NCBI GenBank assembly: GCA_005882315.1
Contig: VBAR01000001.1
Location: 62,001 to 126,000, forward strand
Origin: Bacteroidota bacterium
GTDB lineage: Bacteria; Bacteroidota; Bacteroidia; Chitinophagales; Chitinophagaceae
Direction: 5' to 3'
Length of the DNA: 64,000 nucleotides
Of this stretch, positions 10,147 through 18,451 are shown in pieces. The notes under the pieces were generated by a model. The model had not been told where the DNA came from and searched no databases. It worked only from the letters and a program-made list of their open reading frames with translations. The position numbers and the translations under genes were made by a program. How positions within the stretch are numbered: the stretch's first letter is position 1; each line of letters opens with the position of its first letter.

Positions 10147-11820
10147 ATGAAAAGAATAGCCTGGGTTGCTATCCTCTCAATAGCTTTTTCCTGTACATCT
10201 ACACAAAAGGATTACGACACCATCATTCGTAATGGAGTGATCTATGATGGTAATGGCGGTGAACCTTTCAAAGCCGATATTGGAATAAAGAATGATACCA
10301 TCGCTTTTATTGGTGATCTGTCAAAGTCTTCAGGAAAAGATGAAGTGGATGCAAAAGGAAATGCAGTTGCCCCGGGTTTTATTAATATGCTGAGCTGGGC
10401 AACTGAAACATTAATTGAAGACGGAAGAAGCCAGAGTGATATCCGGCAAGGTGTAACGCTGGAAGTAATGGGTGAAGGCTGGAGCATGGGCCCTTTGAAT
10501 GAACAATTAAAAAAACAACAACAGGAATCACAGGGCGATATTAAATTCAAGATCGAATGGAATACATTAGGTGAATACCTGGATTTTTTAGAAAAGAAAG
10601 GTGTGAGTTGCAATGTAGCATCCTTTATCGGCGCTACTACTGTCCGTATGCATGTAATTGGTGAAGATAACCGTGACCCCACTCCTGCTGAAATGGACAG
10701 CATGAAATTGCTAGTGAAGCAATCAATGGAAGAAGGCGCAATGGGTGTAGGCACATCACTCATTTACCCGCCTGCATTTTTTGCCAAAACAAATGAACTG
10801 GTTGAATTGTGTAAAGTAGCATCATCATATGGTGGTTCTTATATCAGTCATATGCGCAGCGAAGGGGACAAACTACATGAAGCAATTGAAGAGCTGATCA
10901 CTATTGCAAAAGAAGCAAATATTCATGCAGAGGTTTATCATTTAAAAGCAGCAGGAAAAGATAACTGGGGCAAAATGGACAGTGTAATTAAAAGAATTGA
11001 ACGGGCACAAAGAGAAGGTCAGGATGTTACTGCTGATATGTACACTTATATTGCAGGTGGTACTGGCCTTACAGCTACGATGCCCCCTACTTTACAAGAC
11101 GGTGGTTTTGGTAAACTGAGAGAAAGATTACAAGATCCGGCTGTAAGAAAGCAGTTGAAATCGGAAATGAATATCAAAACTGATAAATGGGAAAACTTTT
11201 TCTATGGCGTAGGCACACCTGAAAATATTTTAGTGGTTGGCTTCAAACAGGACAGCCTGAAAAAGTATACCGGAAAAACACTTGGCCAGATCGCAAAAAT
11301 GTTTGGGAAATCGCCGGAAGAAACTGCAATGGACTTAATTATTAAAGACAGCACAAGAGTTGAATGTATTTATTTTTTAATGAATGAAGACAATGTAAAA
11401 AAGCAAATAGCTATTCCCTGGGTAAGTTTTGGAAGCGATGAAGGTTCTTATACTAACGAAGGTGTATTTATAAAATCAAATGCACACCCGAGAGCTTATG
11501 GAAATTTTGCAAGGGTAATTGGAAAATACTGCAGAGATGAAAAACTGATCAGTTTACAGGAAGCTATCAGAAAACTATCCAATTTACCTGCAAAGAATTT
11601 AAAAATAAAAAAACGTGGCGAGTTAAAAGTTGGCAACTATGCTGACGTTGTTATTTTCGATCAGGCTAAAGTAAAAGACAATGCAACCTTTGAAAAACCA
11701 CATGTATATGCTGAAGGCATGGTACATGTTTTTGTAAATGGTGTACAGGTTTTAAAAGAAGGTGAGCATACAGGCGCAAAACCAGGAAGATTTGTGAAAG
11801 GACCTGGATTCAAAATGTAA
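10147..11820 (+). CDS. D-aminoacylase-like amidohydrolase lipoprotein with altered metal site
   Basis: The 557 residues match N-acyl-D-amino-acid deacylase-type amidohydrolases over their whole length (RNGVIYDGNGG near the N-terminus, HPRAYGNFARVIGKY, and a C-terminal GNYADVVIFD). The N-terminus ends in a lipobox (SIAFSC), predicting a lipoprotein. Retained active-site candidates are H235 (SHMRSEGD), H265 (VYHLKAAG) and D431 (GSDEGS). The usual HxH after the first strand (GFIDxHxH) reads GFINMLSW here, and the cysteine of the usual GNCG is replaced (GEGW). Either the enzyme uses one metal and a different chemistry, or it is inactive. It is translationally close to the upstream serine hydrolase. 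Confidence 0.82.
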   Translation: MKRIAWVAILSIAFSCTSTQKDYDTIIRNGVIYDGNGGEPFKADIGIKNDTIAFIGDLSKSSGKDEVDAKGNAVAPGFINMLSWATETLIEDGRSQSDIRQGVTLEVMGEGWSMGPLNEQLKKQQQESQGDIKFKIEWNTLGEYLDFLEKKGVSCNVASFIGATTVRMHVIGEDNRDPTPAEMDSMKLLVKQSMEEGAMGVGTSLIYPPAFFAKTNELVELCKVASSYGGSYISHMRSEGDKLHEAIEELITIAKEANIHAEVYHLKAAGKDNWGKMDSVIKRIERAQREGQDVTADMYTYIAGGTGLTATMPPTLQDGGFGKLRERLQDPAVRKQLKSEMNIKTDKWENFFYGVGTPENILVVGFKQDSLKKYTGKTLGQIAKMFGKSPEETAMDLIIKDSTRVECIYFLMNEDNVKKQIAIPWVSFGSDEGSYTNEGVFIKSNAHPRAYGNFARVIGKYCRDEKLISLQEAIRKLSNLPAKNLKIKKRGELKVGNYADVVIFDQAKVKDNATFEKPHVYAEGMVHVFVNGVQVLKEGEHTGAKPGRFVKGPGFKM

Positions 11821-11829
11821 AATGTTGTT

Positions 11830-11843
11830 CCGATAGCTATCGG
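11830..11843. repeat. Palindromic repeat, copy 2 (CCGATAGCTATCGG)
   Basis: Perfect 14-base palindrome in the 44-base spacer between the amidohydrolase and the GNAT gene. The flank TTGTT is shared with the copy at 6990. It could act as a weak hairpin or as a protein-binding site. Confidence 0.75.
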
Positions 11844-11864
11844 GATTAAAATTTAGAATATAAA

Positions 11865-12317
11865 ATGAGCATAACTATTCGAAGAGCTGTAAAAGAAGAT
11901 TGTCCACGATTATTGGAATTGGTAGAAGAACTAGCCATTTATGAAAAAGCGCCAAATGAAGTAACAGTAACATTAGAGCATTTCATTGAAAGTGGTTTTG
12001 GAGAAAACCCGGTGTGGTGGAGTTTTGCTGCCGAAGAAAATGGACTGATCCTGGGTTTTGCATTGTACTATATCCGGTACTCAACATGGAAAGGACAGGC
12101 ACTATATCTCGAAGATATTTTAGTAACTGAATCAGCAAGAGGAAAAGGAATCGGCAAATTATTACTCGACCGGCTGATCGAGGAAGCAAAAGAAAAAGGA
12201 TTTAAACGAATTGTATGGCAGGTATTGGAATGGAATGAACCTGCTATCAATTTCTATAAGAAGTACAATGTAAATTTTGATTCAGAGTGGGTGAACTGCA
12301 GTATGAATGTTAGCTGA
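11865..12317 (+). CDS. GNAT family N-acetyltransferase
   Basis: The 150 residues form a single GNAT domain that transfers an acetyl group from acetyl-CoA to an amine. The acetyl-CoA pyrophosphate loop is SARGKGIGKLLL (motif A), followed by WQVLEWNEPAINFYKKY (motif B). The overall pattern (IRRAVKEDCPRLLELVEELA, then YEKAP, then LYLEDILV) resembles the diamine/thialysine acetyltransferase (SSAT-like) branch. The substrate is not determined. Its last 8 bases overlap the convergent fabD. It is cytoplasmic. Confidence 0.88.
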   Translation: MSITIRRAVKEDCPRLLELVEELAIYEKAPNEVTVTLEHFIESGFGENPVWWSFAAEENGLILGFALYYIRYSTWKGQALYLEDILVTESARGKGIGKLLLDRLIEEAKEKGFKRIVWQVLEWNEPAINFYKKYNVNFDSEWVNCSMNVS

Positions 12318-13200
12318 CGCCAGAAACTTCCATTGTTTTATTGATCTTTAAAACCAACCCCTGCAATACTTTTCCTGGACCTGCTTCAGTAAACTTAGAT
12401 GCTCCATCAGCAATCATGGATTGTACACATTGCGTCCATCTTACAGCACCAGTCAATTGTTCAATCAGGTTTTGTTTTATTTCTTCTTTATCCATTACTG
12501 CTTTTGCAACTACATTTTGATAAACTGCACAGGTTGGATTATGAAATTTCGTTGATTCAATTGCCGCTTGCAATTCTTCTTTTGCTGGTAGCATTAATGG
12601 AGAATGAAAGGCCCCGCCAACAGGTAATACTAAAGCTCTTTTTGCTCCTGCAGCTTTCATTCTCTCACAAGCAATATCAATTCCTTTTATACTTCCGCTT
12701 ATTACTAACTGGCCAGGGCAATTATAATTTGCCGGAACAACCACCTCTCCTGTTTCATCCTGTACTTCTTTACAAATTGCTTCTACTTTATCATCAGCAA
12801 GATTTAAAACAGCGGCCATAGTTGAAGGATTTATCTCACATGCATTTTGCATCGCAGTAGCTCTCACGGATACTAATTGCAAAGCATCTTCAAAACTCAA
12901 GGTACCATTTGCAACTAATGCAGAGAACTCACCGAGTGAATGACCTGCTACCATATCAGGTTTTAAACTCTCTATACTTTTATAAGCGATAATAGAATGA
13001 AGAAAAACGGCGGGCTGTGTTACTCTTGTTTGTCTCAGGTCATCTTCTGTACCGTTGAACATGATATCGGAGATTCGGAAACCGAGAATTTCATTTGATT
13101 GCTCAAATAATTTTTTTGCAAAAAAACTATTTTCAAAATGTTCCTTAGCCATTCCCGGAAACTGTGACCCCTGTCCCGGAAAAACGAAAGCATGTTTCAT
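12310..13200 (-). CDS. fabD: Malonyl-CoA:ACP transacylase (FabD)
   Basis: FabD loads malonate from malonyl-CoA onto acyl carrier protein for fatty acid elongation. The 296 residues are of normal size. The N-terminal GQGSQFPGM (9-17) forms the oxyanion region, S88 in GHSLGEFSA is the nucleophile, and H199 in GGAFHSPLM is the catalytic histidine. Its start lies 105 bases downstream of the folE stop, with a terminator between them, so it is probably its own transcription unit. The 3' end overlaps the convergent GNAT gene by 8 bases. Confidence 0.96.
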   Translation of the reverse strand: MKHAFVFPGQGSQFPGMAKEHFENSFFAKKLFEQSNEILGFRISDIMFNGTEDDLRQTRVTQPAVFLHSIIAYKSIESLKPDMVAGHSLGEFSALVANGTLSFEDALQLVSVRATAMQNACEINPSTMAAVLNLADDKVEAICKEVQDETGEVVVPANYNCPGQLVISGSIKGIDIACERMKAAGAKRALVLPVGGAFHSPLMLPAKEELQAAIESTKFHNPTCAVYQNVVAKAVMDKEEIKQNLIEQLTGAVRWTQCVQSMIADGASKFTEAGPGKVLQGLVLKINKTMEVSGVS

Positions 13201-13255
13201 AACAGAAAGTTTTACTACCCCTACCCTATCCGCAGATTATTTCAGCAGACAAAAA

Positions 13256-13284
13256 AGGTTTGATAACTGAATGTAATCAAACCT
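13256..13284 (-). terminator. Intrinsic terminator of folE
   Basis: Read on the minus strand, the arms AGGTTTGAT/ATCAAACCT (9 bp) enclose an 11-base loop and are followed by a run of Ts, 22 bases beyond the folE stop. Confidence 0.85.
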
Positions 13285-13305
13285 CATTGCTGCAAATATA
13301 TCGGA

Positions 13306-13902
13306 TTAATCTAAACTGGCAGTTATCAGTTTCAGGAACTCACTTCTTGTAGAATTTTTCAAAAACTCCCCGTCAAAAGCTGAGGTAGTAGTCACCGAAT
13401 TCTGTTTTTGCACACCCCGCATCATCATACACAAATGTTTTGCTTCTATTACCACAGCCACACCCAAAGGATTCAATGTTTCTTTGATCGCATCGCGGAT
13501 CTGAACGGTTAACCTCTCCTGCACTTGCAATCTTCTTGCAAATACATCTACCACTCTTGCAACTTTACTCAGCCCCGTTATCCATCCGTTGGGTATATAG
13601 GCCACATGTGCTTTACCAATAAAGGGTAACATATGATGCTCACACATGCTGTATATCTCAATATCTTTTACAACAATCATTTCACTTACCGGTTCATGAA
13701 ATTTAGCAGAGTCAAGAATGGCATGTGCATCTAATTGGTAACCTTGTGTCATGTATTGCATGGCTTTTGCCACACGTTCCGGTGTTTTCAACAATCCTTC
13801 GCGGTTTGAATCCTCTCCGAGCAAATCAATTATATCTTTATAATTTTTTACCAGGTTTGAAGTAGTATGCTCGTCGTAATGCTCTGTCTTTTTATATGCC
13901 AT
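13306..13902 (-). CDS. folE: GTP cyclohydrolase I (FolE)
   Basis: FolE converts GTP to 7,8-dihydroneopterin triphosphate, the first step to folate, queuosine and biopterin-type pterins. The 198 residues are of typical length. Zinc ligands C87 and H90 ([10 protein letters not shown]) and C158 ([11 protein letters not shown]) are present, as are the family segments [17 protein letters not shown] and [10 protein letters not shown]. It lies 24 bases after a PTPS-family gene and about 530 bases after its tandem paralogue on the same strand, so the three genes likely form a pterin operon in which FolE supplies the substrate of both synthases. Confidence 0.97.
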   Translation of the reverse strand: MAYKKTEHYDEHTTSNLVKNYKDIIDLLGEDSNREGLLKTPERVAKAMQYMTQGYQLDAHAILDSAKFHEPVSEMIVVKDIEIYSMCEHHMLPFIGKAHVAYIPNGWITGLSKVARVVDVFARRLQVQERLTVQIRDAIKETLNPLGVAVVIEAKHLCMMMRGVQKQNSVTTTSAFDGEFLKNSTRSEFLKLITASLD

Positions 13903-13926
13903 TGGAGAAATTTAAAATATTAAATG

Positions 13927-14340
13927 TTATGCCGGGTATTCCACATAGTTTCTTGGTGTTTCATATAAACGGATCATCAAATCCTTTTTTTTGCTGATAT
14001 GCGGCCGTAGCAAATCATGAATCACTACTGCAATATTTTCAGCAGTCGGATTTAATTCTTTGAATTCTTCAGTATCAAGATTCAGGTTTTTATGATCAAA
14101 CCGATTAATTATTTCCTGTTTGATCAGATCACTCAGTTCTTTCAGGTCCATTACATAACCGGTTTTTTTATCTGGCTTACCTGTTATCCTTACTTCAAGA
14201 TCATAGTTATGGCCGTGATAATTTGGTAATGCACATTTACCAAATACTTCTGTATTCTTTGCATCATCCCAATCCGGGTTAAACAACCGGTGGGCCGCAT
14301 TGAATTGCTCTTTTCGTATTACTGCTACTTTCTTACTCAT
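13927..14340 (-). CDS. 6-pyruvoyl-tetrahydropterin synthase / 6-carboxy-tetrahydropterin synthase family, paralogue 2
   Basis: PTPS/QueD enzymes act on dihydroneopterin triphosphate, giving 6-pyruvoyl-tetrahydropterin (biopterin route) or 6-carboxy-tetrahydropterin (queuosine route). The 137 residues carry zinc ligands H17 (AAHRLF), H42 and H44 (HGHNY), the catalytic cysteine C36 (FGKCAL), the Asp-His pair of FDHKNLN, and glutamate in ETPRNYVEY. The Cys-to-HGH spacing is CX5HGH, as I recall for animal PTPS, whereas E. coli QueD has CX3HGH. This leaves the assignment between the two open. It lies between paralogue 1 and folE. Confidence 0.9.
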   Translation of the reverse strand: MSKKVAVIRKEQFNAAHRLFNPDWDDAKNTEVFGKCALPNYHGHNYDLEVRITGKPDKKTGYVMDLKELSDLIKQEIINRFDHKNLNLDTEEFKELNPTAENIAVVIHDLLRPHISKKKDLMIRLYETPRNYVEYPA

Positions 14341-14431
14341 AATTTGAATTTACGAAAATATTTACCTGCAGGACGTTGGATAATAAAACAGTCGACCAAT
14401 GAAATTGTTTGAGAGCAATATTATTTAATTG

Positions 14432-14845
14432 TTACTGCCCGCCATAATATTCCACATATATCTTGGAAGTTTCTGTCAACTTTAAACAGTGCAATTGAAC
14501 ACCCGCTGGCAAATGTGGTTCCAGTTCATTCCAGATTGCGATCACAAGATTTTCGATGGAACACATTTTACCCCGCATAAACTCAACATCCACATTCAGG
14601 TTGCGGTGATCGAGTTTATCAACTACTTTTTCATTTACCAAGGCACCCAATTTCTTAGCATCATAAATAAACCCTGTATCCGGGTCTGGCTCGCCTTTGA
14701 TGGTTACAAAGAGTTCAAAGTTGTGTCCATGCCAGTTCTCATTGGCACATTTGCCAAACACTTCATCATTTTTTTCCTTAGTCCAGTCGGGATTGTACAG
14801 CTTGTGGGCAGCGTTAAAATGTTCTATTCTTGTTAAGTAAACCAT
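14432..14845 (-). CDS. 6-pyruvoyl-tetrahydropterin synthase / 6-carboxy-tetrahydropterin synthase family, paralogue 1
   Basis: This is a second full-length member (137 residues) upstream of paralogue 2. Zinc ligands H14 (AAHKLY), H39 and H41 (HGHNF), catalytic C33 (FGKCAN), the DHRNLN pair and glutamate in ETSKIYVEY are all present, so it looks active. It also has CX5HGH spacing. The two copies are clearly related (shared NPDW, EVFGKC, HGHN, LDH/FDH and YVEY blocks) but have diverged at most other positions. They may have divided the queuosine and biopterin-like roles, or may form a heteromer. The 5' leader is unusually structured. Confidence 0.9.
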   Translation of the reverse strand: MVYLTRIEHFNAAHKLYNPDWTKEKNDEVFGKCANENWHGHNFELFVTIKGEPDPDTGFIYDAKKLGALVNEKVVDKLDHRNLNVDVEFMRGKMCSIENLVIAIWNELEPHLPAGVQLHCLKLTETSKIYVEYYGGQ

Positions 14846-14859
14846 GCTTTACTTTTTTA

Positions 14860-14917
14860 TTTCCCCACAGCAGTTTGGGCGGGGGAAATTTGTGATGCAT
14901 CTGCTAATTAAAGATGC
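14860..14917 (-). promoter_or_regulatory. Structured leader upstream of the PTPS pair
   Basis: On the minus strand the 5' region of paralogue 1 contains two stem-loops: GCATCT/AGATGC (14897-14902 with 14912-14917) and TTTCCCC/GGGGAAA (14860-14866 with 14882-14888). A third small hairpin, CCTGT/ACAGG, lies at 14935-14948. Cis-regulation is an inference; I cannot match it to a known riboswitch. Confidence 0.4.
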
Positions 14918-14998
14918 GTAAGATTGTTTTTAGTCCTGTAAAAACAGGGCTTCAAATATAAGCCAATGAGCCCGGTAGTATGGCTTTTAAATAAACTA

Positions 14999-15006
14999 TA
15001 TTTTTG
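14999..15006 (+). promoter_or_regulatory. Candidate -7 promoter box for mqnB (TATTTTTG)
   Basis: TATTTTTG fits TAnnTTTG exactly and ends 6 bases before the mqnB ATG, so the transcript would be almost leaderless. No TTG is found at the expected -33 distance. Confidence 0.4.
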
Positions 15007-15011
15007 TCAGT

Positions 15012-15659
15012 ATGAATATCCTTATTGTCGCTGCAACAGCTATAGAAATCAAGCCTTTTCTGCAATACCTTAAAAAAAGAAAGGATGAAGCTGATATTGA
15101 TGTATTGATCACAGGCATTGGGTTAACAGCAACCACCTATTCATTGACCAAACATTTCACCATTAAAAAACCTGATCTTGTAATTCAAGCCGGTGTGGCA
15201 GGTTGCTTTGATTCGTTAGTCGAATTGGGTGAAGTGCTGATGATAAAGCAGGATACAATTGCCGATCAAAGTGTAGTTGAATTAAAAAAACTAAAAACTC
15301 TTTTTGATCTGAATCTTGTTCCGCATGATCAGCATCCTTATACAAGTGGATGGCTGATCAATCCATTGAATAGATTTCTTGGTTTACCGGGCATTAAACA
15401 AGTAAAGGGTATTTCAGTGAACCAGATAAGCACATCTGCTGAAATGATAAAATTTTACAGGAAAACATTTAATCCTGTAACTGAATCGATGGAAGGTGCA
15501 GCATTGCATTATGTATGCCTGATTGAAAATATTCCATTTATTCAATTGAGAAGCATTTCAAATTATATCGGCGAACGGAATAAAAAAAAGTGGGATATGC
15601 AGGATTCGATTAAGAATCTGAATAAGGAATTAATAAAGCTTGTTAAAAAAGTCAGCTAA
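15012..15659 (+). CDS. mqnB: Futalosine hydrolase (MqnB)
   Basis: MqnB cleaves futalosine to dehypoxanthine futalosine plus hypoxanthine in the futalosine route to menaquinone. The 215 residues have the nucleoside phosphorylase-like fold: MNILIVAATAIEIKP at the N-terminus, the base-binding loop GVAGCFDSLVELGEV, and TESMEGAALHYVC carrying the ribose-binding glutamate region. The shortness and the TGIGLTATTYSL segment favour MqnB over MTA/SAH nucleosidase, but that family is the alternative. Other mqn genes are not in the window. The 3' end overlaps the convergent rsmE by 4 bases. Confidence 0.87.
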   Translation: MNILIVAATAIEIKPFLQYLKKRKDEADIDVLITGIGLTATTYSLTKHFTIKKPDLVIQAGVAGCFDSLVELGEVLMIKQDTIADQSVVELKKLKTLFDLNLVPHDQHPYTSGWLINPLNRFLGLPGIKQVKGISVNQISTSAEMIKFYRKTFNPVTESMEGAALHYVCLIENIPFIQLRSISNYIGERNKKKWDMQDSIKNLNKELIKLVKKVS

Positions 15660-16366
15660 CCAAGTTTCAATAATGTAGCAGCCACTATACCTGCAGTCTC
15701 TGTTCTCAATCTTGTTTCGCCCAAACTAACCGGAATAAAATTATTTTCAAGAGCAAGATTTATTTCTATCGAAGTGAAATCACCTTCAGGGCCGATGAGG
15801 ATTAGTTGATGTGCAGATGTGCGGATGTGCGAATGACTTAATGCTTGCTTCTCACCTTCAATACAATGAGCTATGAGTTTCTTATAATCCGCAAATTCGC
15901 ACATTAATAAATCCGCAAATTGTTTTGGCTCAGACAAAACCGGCAACCATGTTTGTTGAGATTGCAGCATAGCACTTACACAAATAGTTTTCATCCTATC
16001 ATGTCTGAATTTTTGCTTCTCGGTTCTTTCACAAATCAAAGGAATGATTTCACTTACGCCGATCTCCGTTGCTTTTTCTAAAAACCATTCAAAGCGGCTG
16101 GTGTTTTTGACAAGAGATATGGCGACAGTAATTTTCTTTGATGCTGGATGCTGGATACTGGATGCTACTGCTTTTACCGTACAATGTTTCTTATGAGCAT
16201 CACTGATCTCACAATTAAGCAGACTACCTTTTCCATCAGTAAGGTTTAACTTCTCCCCTTTCTGCATACGTAATACCTGCACAACATGACGTGAAGTGTC
16301 CTCATCAAGTATTATTGTTTTTGCCGAAGCATCATAAGATTCTATATAAAAAAAAGGGAGTGACAT
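15656..16366 (-). CDS. rsmE: 16S rRNA (uracil-1498-N3) methyltransferase RsmE
   Basis: RsmE methylates U1498 of 16S rRNA using S-adenosylmethionine. The 236 residues comprise an N-terminal PUA-like domain (about 1-70) and a SPOUT domain with knot motifs LIGPEGDF (190-197) and LGETRLRTETAG (215-226). RFEWFLEKATEIGV (91-104) is also characteristic. Three segments are encoded by near-tandem short repeats: SSIQHPASK (69-77), QFADLLMCEFAD (149-160) and SHSHIRTSAHQ (177-187). Their DNA resembles simple-repeat spacers, as if repeats had invaded loops in frame. Confidence 0.94.
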   Translation of the reverse strand: MSLPFFYIESYDASAKTIILDEDTSRHVVQVLRMQKGEKLNLTDGKGSLLNCEISDAHKKHCTVKAVASSIQHPASKKITVAISLVKNTSRFEWFLEKATEIGVSEIIPLICERTEKQKFRHDRMKTICVSAMLQSQQTWLPVLSEPKQFADLLMCEFADYKKLIAHCIEGEKQALSHSHIRTSAHQLILIGPEGDFTSIEINLALENNFIPVSLGETRLRTETAGIVAATLLKLG

Positions 16367-16383
16367 TCTTATAAAAATAAAAA

Positions 16384-16405
16384 AGCTCCCCGAAATTAAG
16401 GAGCT
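16384..16405 (-). terminator. Intrinsic terminator of dnaB
   Basis: Arms AGCTCC/GGAGCT with a 10-base loop, followed on the minus strand by TTTTTTATTTTT, 27 bases after the dnaB stop and just upstream of rsmE. Confidence 0.85.
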
Positions 16406-16431
16406 ATTATTTATTAAGTTTTACCTGTTAT

Positions 16432-17985
16432 CTAAAATGGATTCTCATCATCTTCATTTCTATCATTCATCTTGCTTCCGGTTTGTATAAACAGTTTGGC
16501 GCCACCTGTATCATCCTTCACAGGTGTCCAGTTACCCGGAGGTAAACCCATACCGGTAAAATCGCCGCCCTCATCTTCTGTGAATTTCTGAATATGCAAT
16601 AAGGCACGAAGCTTAATTGTTTCTAACGAACCATTACGGTGTTTAGCTATCCTTACGTGAGTTTCACCCCTGTTATTCTCACCCATTTCATTGGTGGTGA
16701 TATCATAATATTCCGGACGATAGAGGAACATAACCATATCCGCATCCTGTTCGATGGCTCCTGATTCACGCAGGTCACTCAGTTGCGGCATCTTGTTTCC
16801 TTCTTTTCTTTTTTCTACCTCACGGCTTAACTGTGAAAGTGCAATAATGGGTACTCCCAATTCTTTTGCCAGTGCTTTCAGGTTTCTTGAAATATTACTG
16901 ATCTCCTGTTCACGGTTACTGTTCCTGTTTTCTCCAGTACCACTCATCAACTGTAAATAGTCAATAATGATCAAGCCAATATTATGTTTGTTTTTTAAAC
17001 GGCGGCATTTTGCACGCAACTCAAAAATGTTCAACGCAGGAGTATCATCAATAAAAATGGGGGCTTCGGACAAACGCTGGATACCGCGGGCATACAACTG
17101 TTTCATTTCATGCTCTTCCATTTTGCCTCTGGCAATTTTCTCAAGCCATATTTCACTTTCAGCAGAAAGGATACGTTGCACAAGCTGGCCTGCACTCATC
17201 TCTAAGCTAAAGAATGCAACCGGTGTTTTCTTGTTTACACTCAAGGCCGCATTGCGAGCAAGATTCAATGCAAAAGCTGTTTTACCAACCGCAGGTCTTG
17301 CGGCAAGGATAATTAAGTCAGTTTGTTGCCATCCATAAGTAACCCTGTCAAGGCTAGAGTAACCACTCGGCACACCCGTAATATCTTCATTACGGTGACG
17401 CATATCTTCAATCCGCTGAATTGTTTTTACCAATACAGAATCGATTGAATCAAAATTTTTACGCAGGTGATTATTTGTTATCTCAAACAGTTTGCTTTCG
17501 GCATCATCCAATAAATCGAATACATCTGTTGAATCTTCGTAAGCATCACCAATTATTTCACCGCTGATGCGGATGAGTTCACGTTGTATAAATTTTTGGA
17601 GGATGATCCTTGCATGCGCAACAATATTGGCAGAAGAAACCACCATATTGGTAAGCCGGGTTACATAATAAGGTCCACCAACCATTTCCAGTTCTTCACG
17701 AAATTTTAATTCTTCTGCTACTGTTAAAATATCTATTGGTTGGCTTTTATTAGCAAGACCCTGCATGCTTTTAAAAATGCGCTGATGTGCCTCTACATAA
17801 AAACATTCAGGCTTCAGAATTTCAGCCACACTATCAAATGCATCTTTCTCCAGCATGATGGCGCCAAGTACAGCTTCTTCTAATTGTTTGGCTTGCGGTG
17901 GAATTTTTCCATAGACCATTGTTCCCAGGTCAACTGCTGATTTTTTTCTTTGTGTCCTGTCCTTATTGATATTCGGTACTGCCAT
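16432..17985 (-). CDS. dnaB: Replicative DNA helicase DnaB
   Basis: DnaB is the hexameric helicase that unwinds DNA at the replication fork. The 517 residues include the N-terminal primase-binding domain (PQAKQLEEAVLGAIMLEKDAF onward), a linker, and the RecA-like motor with Walker A ARPAVGKTAFAL (K near 235), Walker B LIIIDYLQLMSG and the arginine-finger region near SGAIEQDADMVMFLYRPEYY. No intein interrupts the ATPase. The C-terminus is a polar tail ending DENPF. It is transcribed alone toward rsmE and ends in a terminator. Its upstream spacer contains a perfect DnaA box. Confidence 0.97.
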   Translation of the reverse strand: MAVPNINKDRTQRKKSAVDLGTMVYGKIPPQAKQLEEAVLGAIMLEKDAFDSVAEILKPECFYVEAHQRIFKSMQGLANKSQPIDILTVAEELKFREELEMVGGPYYVTRLTNMVVSSANIVAHARIILQKFIQRELIRISGEIIGDAYEDSTDVFDLLDDAESKLFEITNNHLRKNFDSIDSVLVKTIQRIEDMRHRNEDITGVPSGYSSLDRVTYGWQQTDLIILAARPAVGKTAFALNLARNAALSVNKKTPVAFFSLEMSAGQLVQRILSAESEIWLEKIARGKMEEHEMKQLYARGIQRLSEAPIFIDDTPALNIFELRAKCRRLKNKHNIGLIIIDYLQLMSGTGENRNSNREQEISNISRNLKALAKELGVPIIALSQLSREVEKRKEGNKMPQLSDLRESGAIEQDADMVMFLYRPEYYDITTNEMGENNRGETHVRIAKHRNGSLETIKLRALLHIQKFTEDEGGDFTGMGLPPGNWTPVKDDTGGAKLFIQTGSKMNDRNEDDENPF

Positions 17986-18451
17986 GTTCAGTTATAGCGA
18001 TAAAGAGTTATTCATTGATGTTTATCAACGACTATCGGGTGATCAGGTCCATACTTGAATCGGTAATTTTTGGTTCTGTTCGGATGGTCTCCCTCAAAGT
18101 CAGACAGCGAATATAAGCTTGATAAAATCATCAGGAAAAATTTTTCTTTTTTCACAAATTTTACAAAATCAATTGCCGGTTATCCACAATTATCCGGGTC
18201 TTTGTATTGATGTAAATTAAAAAAATCAATTGTTATTTTCCGGGAAAGATGTACACTTTGGTTGTTAAAACTGAGGTGATTTTACCTCGAAAAAATCAAC
18301 GGCCTGCCACCAATGCGTTTATTTTCAATTGGGCCATTTTTTGCTCATAAAATAGTACACAATAAAGCCCCGATTCGGGAGTTATAAAAAGTAGTTCTTT
18401 AACCAAACTGTCTGCCGCATGTATTTTTTTCACTTTAAAAAACCTATAACC
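17986..18451. other. 466-base divergent intergenic region between dnaB and a hypothetical gene
   Basis: This AT-rich spacer has no credible reading frame or RNA gene. It holds a perfect DnaA box at 18180, a second partial one immediately after it (TTATCCGGG), a short inverted repeat GAGGT/ACCTC around 18270-18290, and CCCGATTCGGG near 18370. It probably carries the promoters of both flanking genes, but I cannot place them. Confidence 0.6.
18180..18188 (+). promoter_or_regulatory. DnaA box (TTATCCACA)
   Basis: Exact match to the consensus DnaA-binding 9-mer, 195 bases upstream of the dnaB start, followed after one base by TTATCCGGG. One exact 9-mer can occur by chance, so function rests on its position in a replication gene's control region. 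Confidence 0.4.

Noticed and set aside
10242-10763. 173-residue reading frame on the minus strand
   Set aside because: Lies wholly within the amidohydrolase gene and has no recognisable protein features: a shadow frame.
17986-18451. A replication origin at the dnaB spacer
   Set aside because: Only one perfect DnaA box, with no cluster of boxes or dnaA/dnaN nearby.
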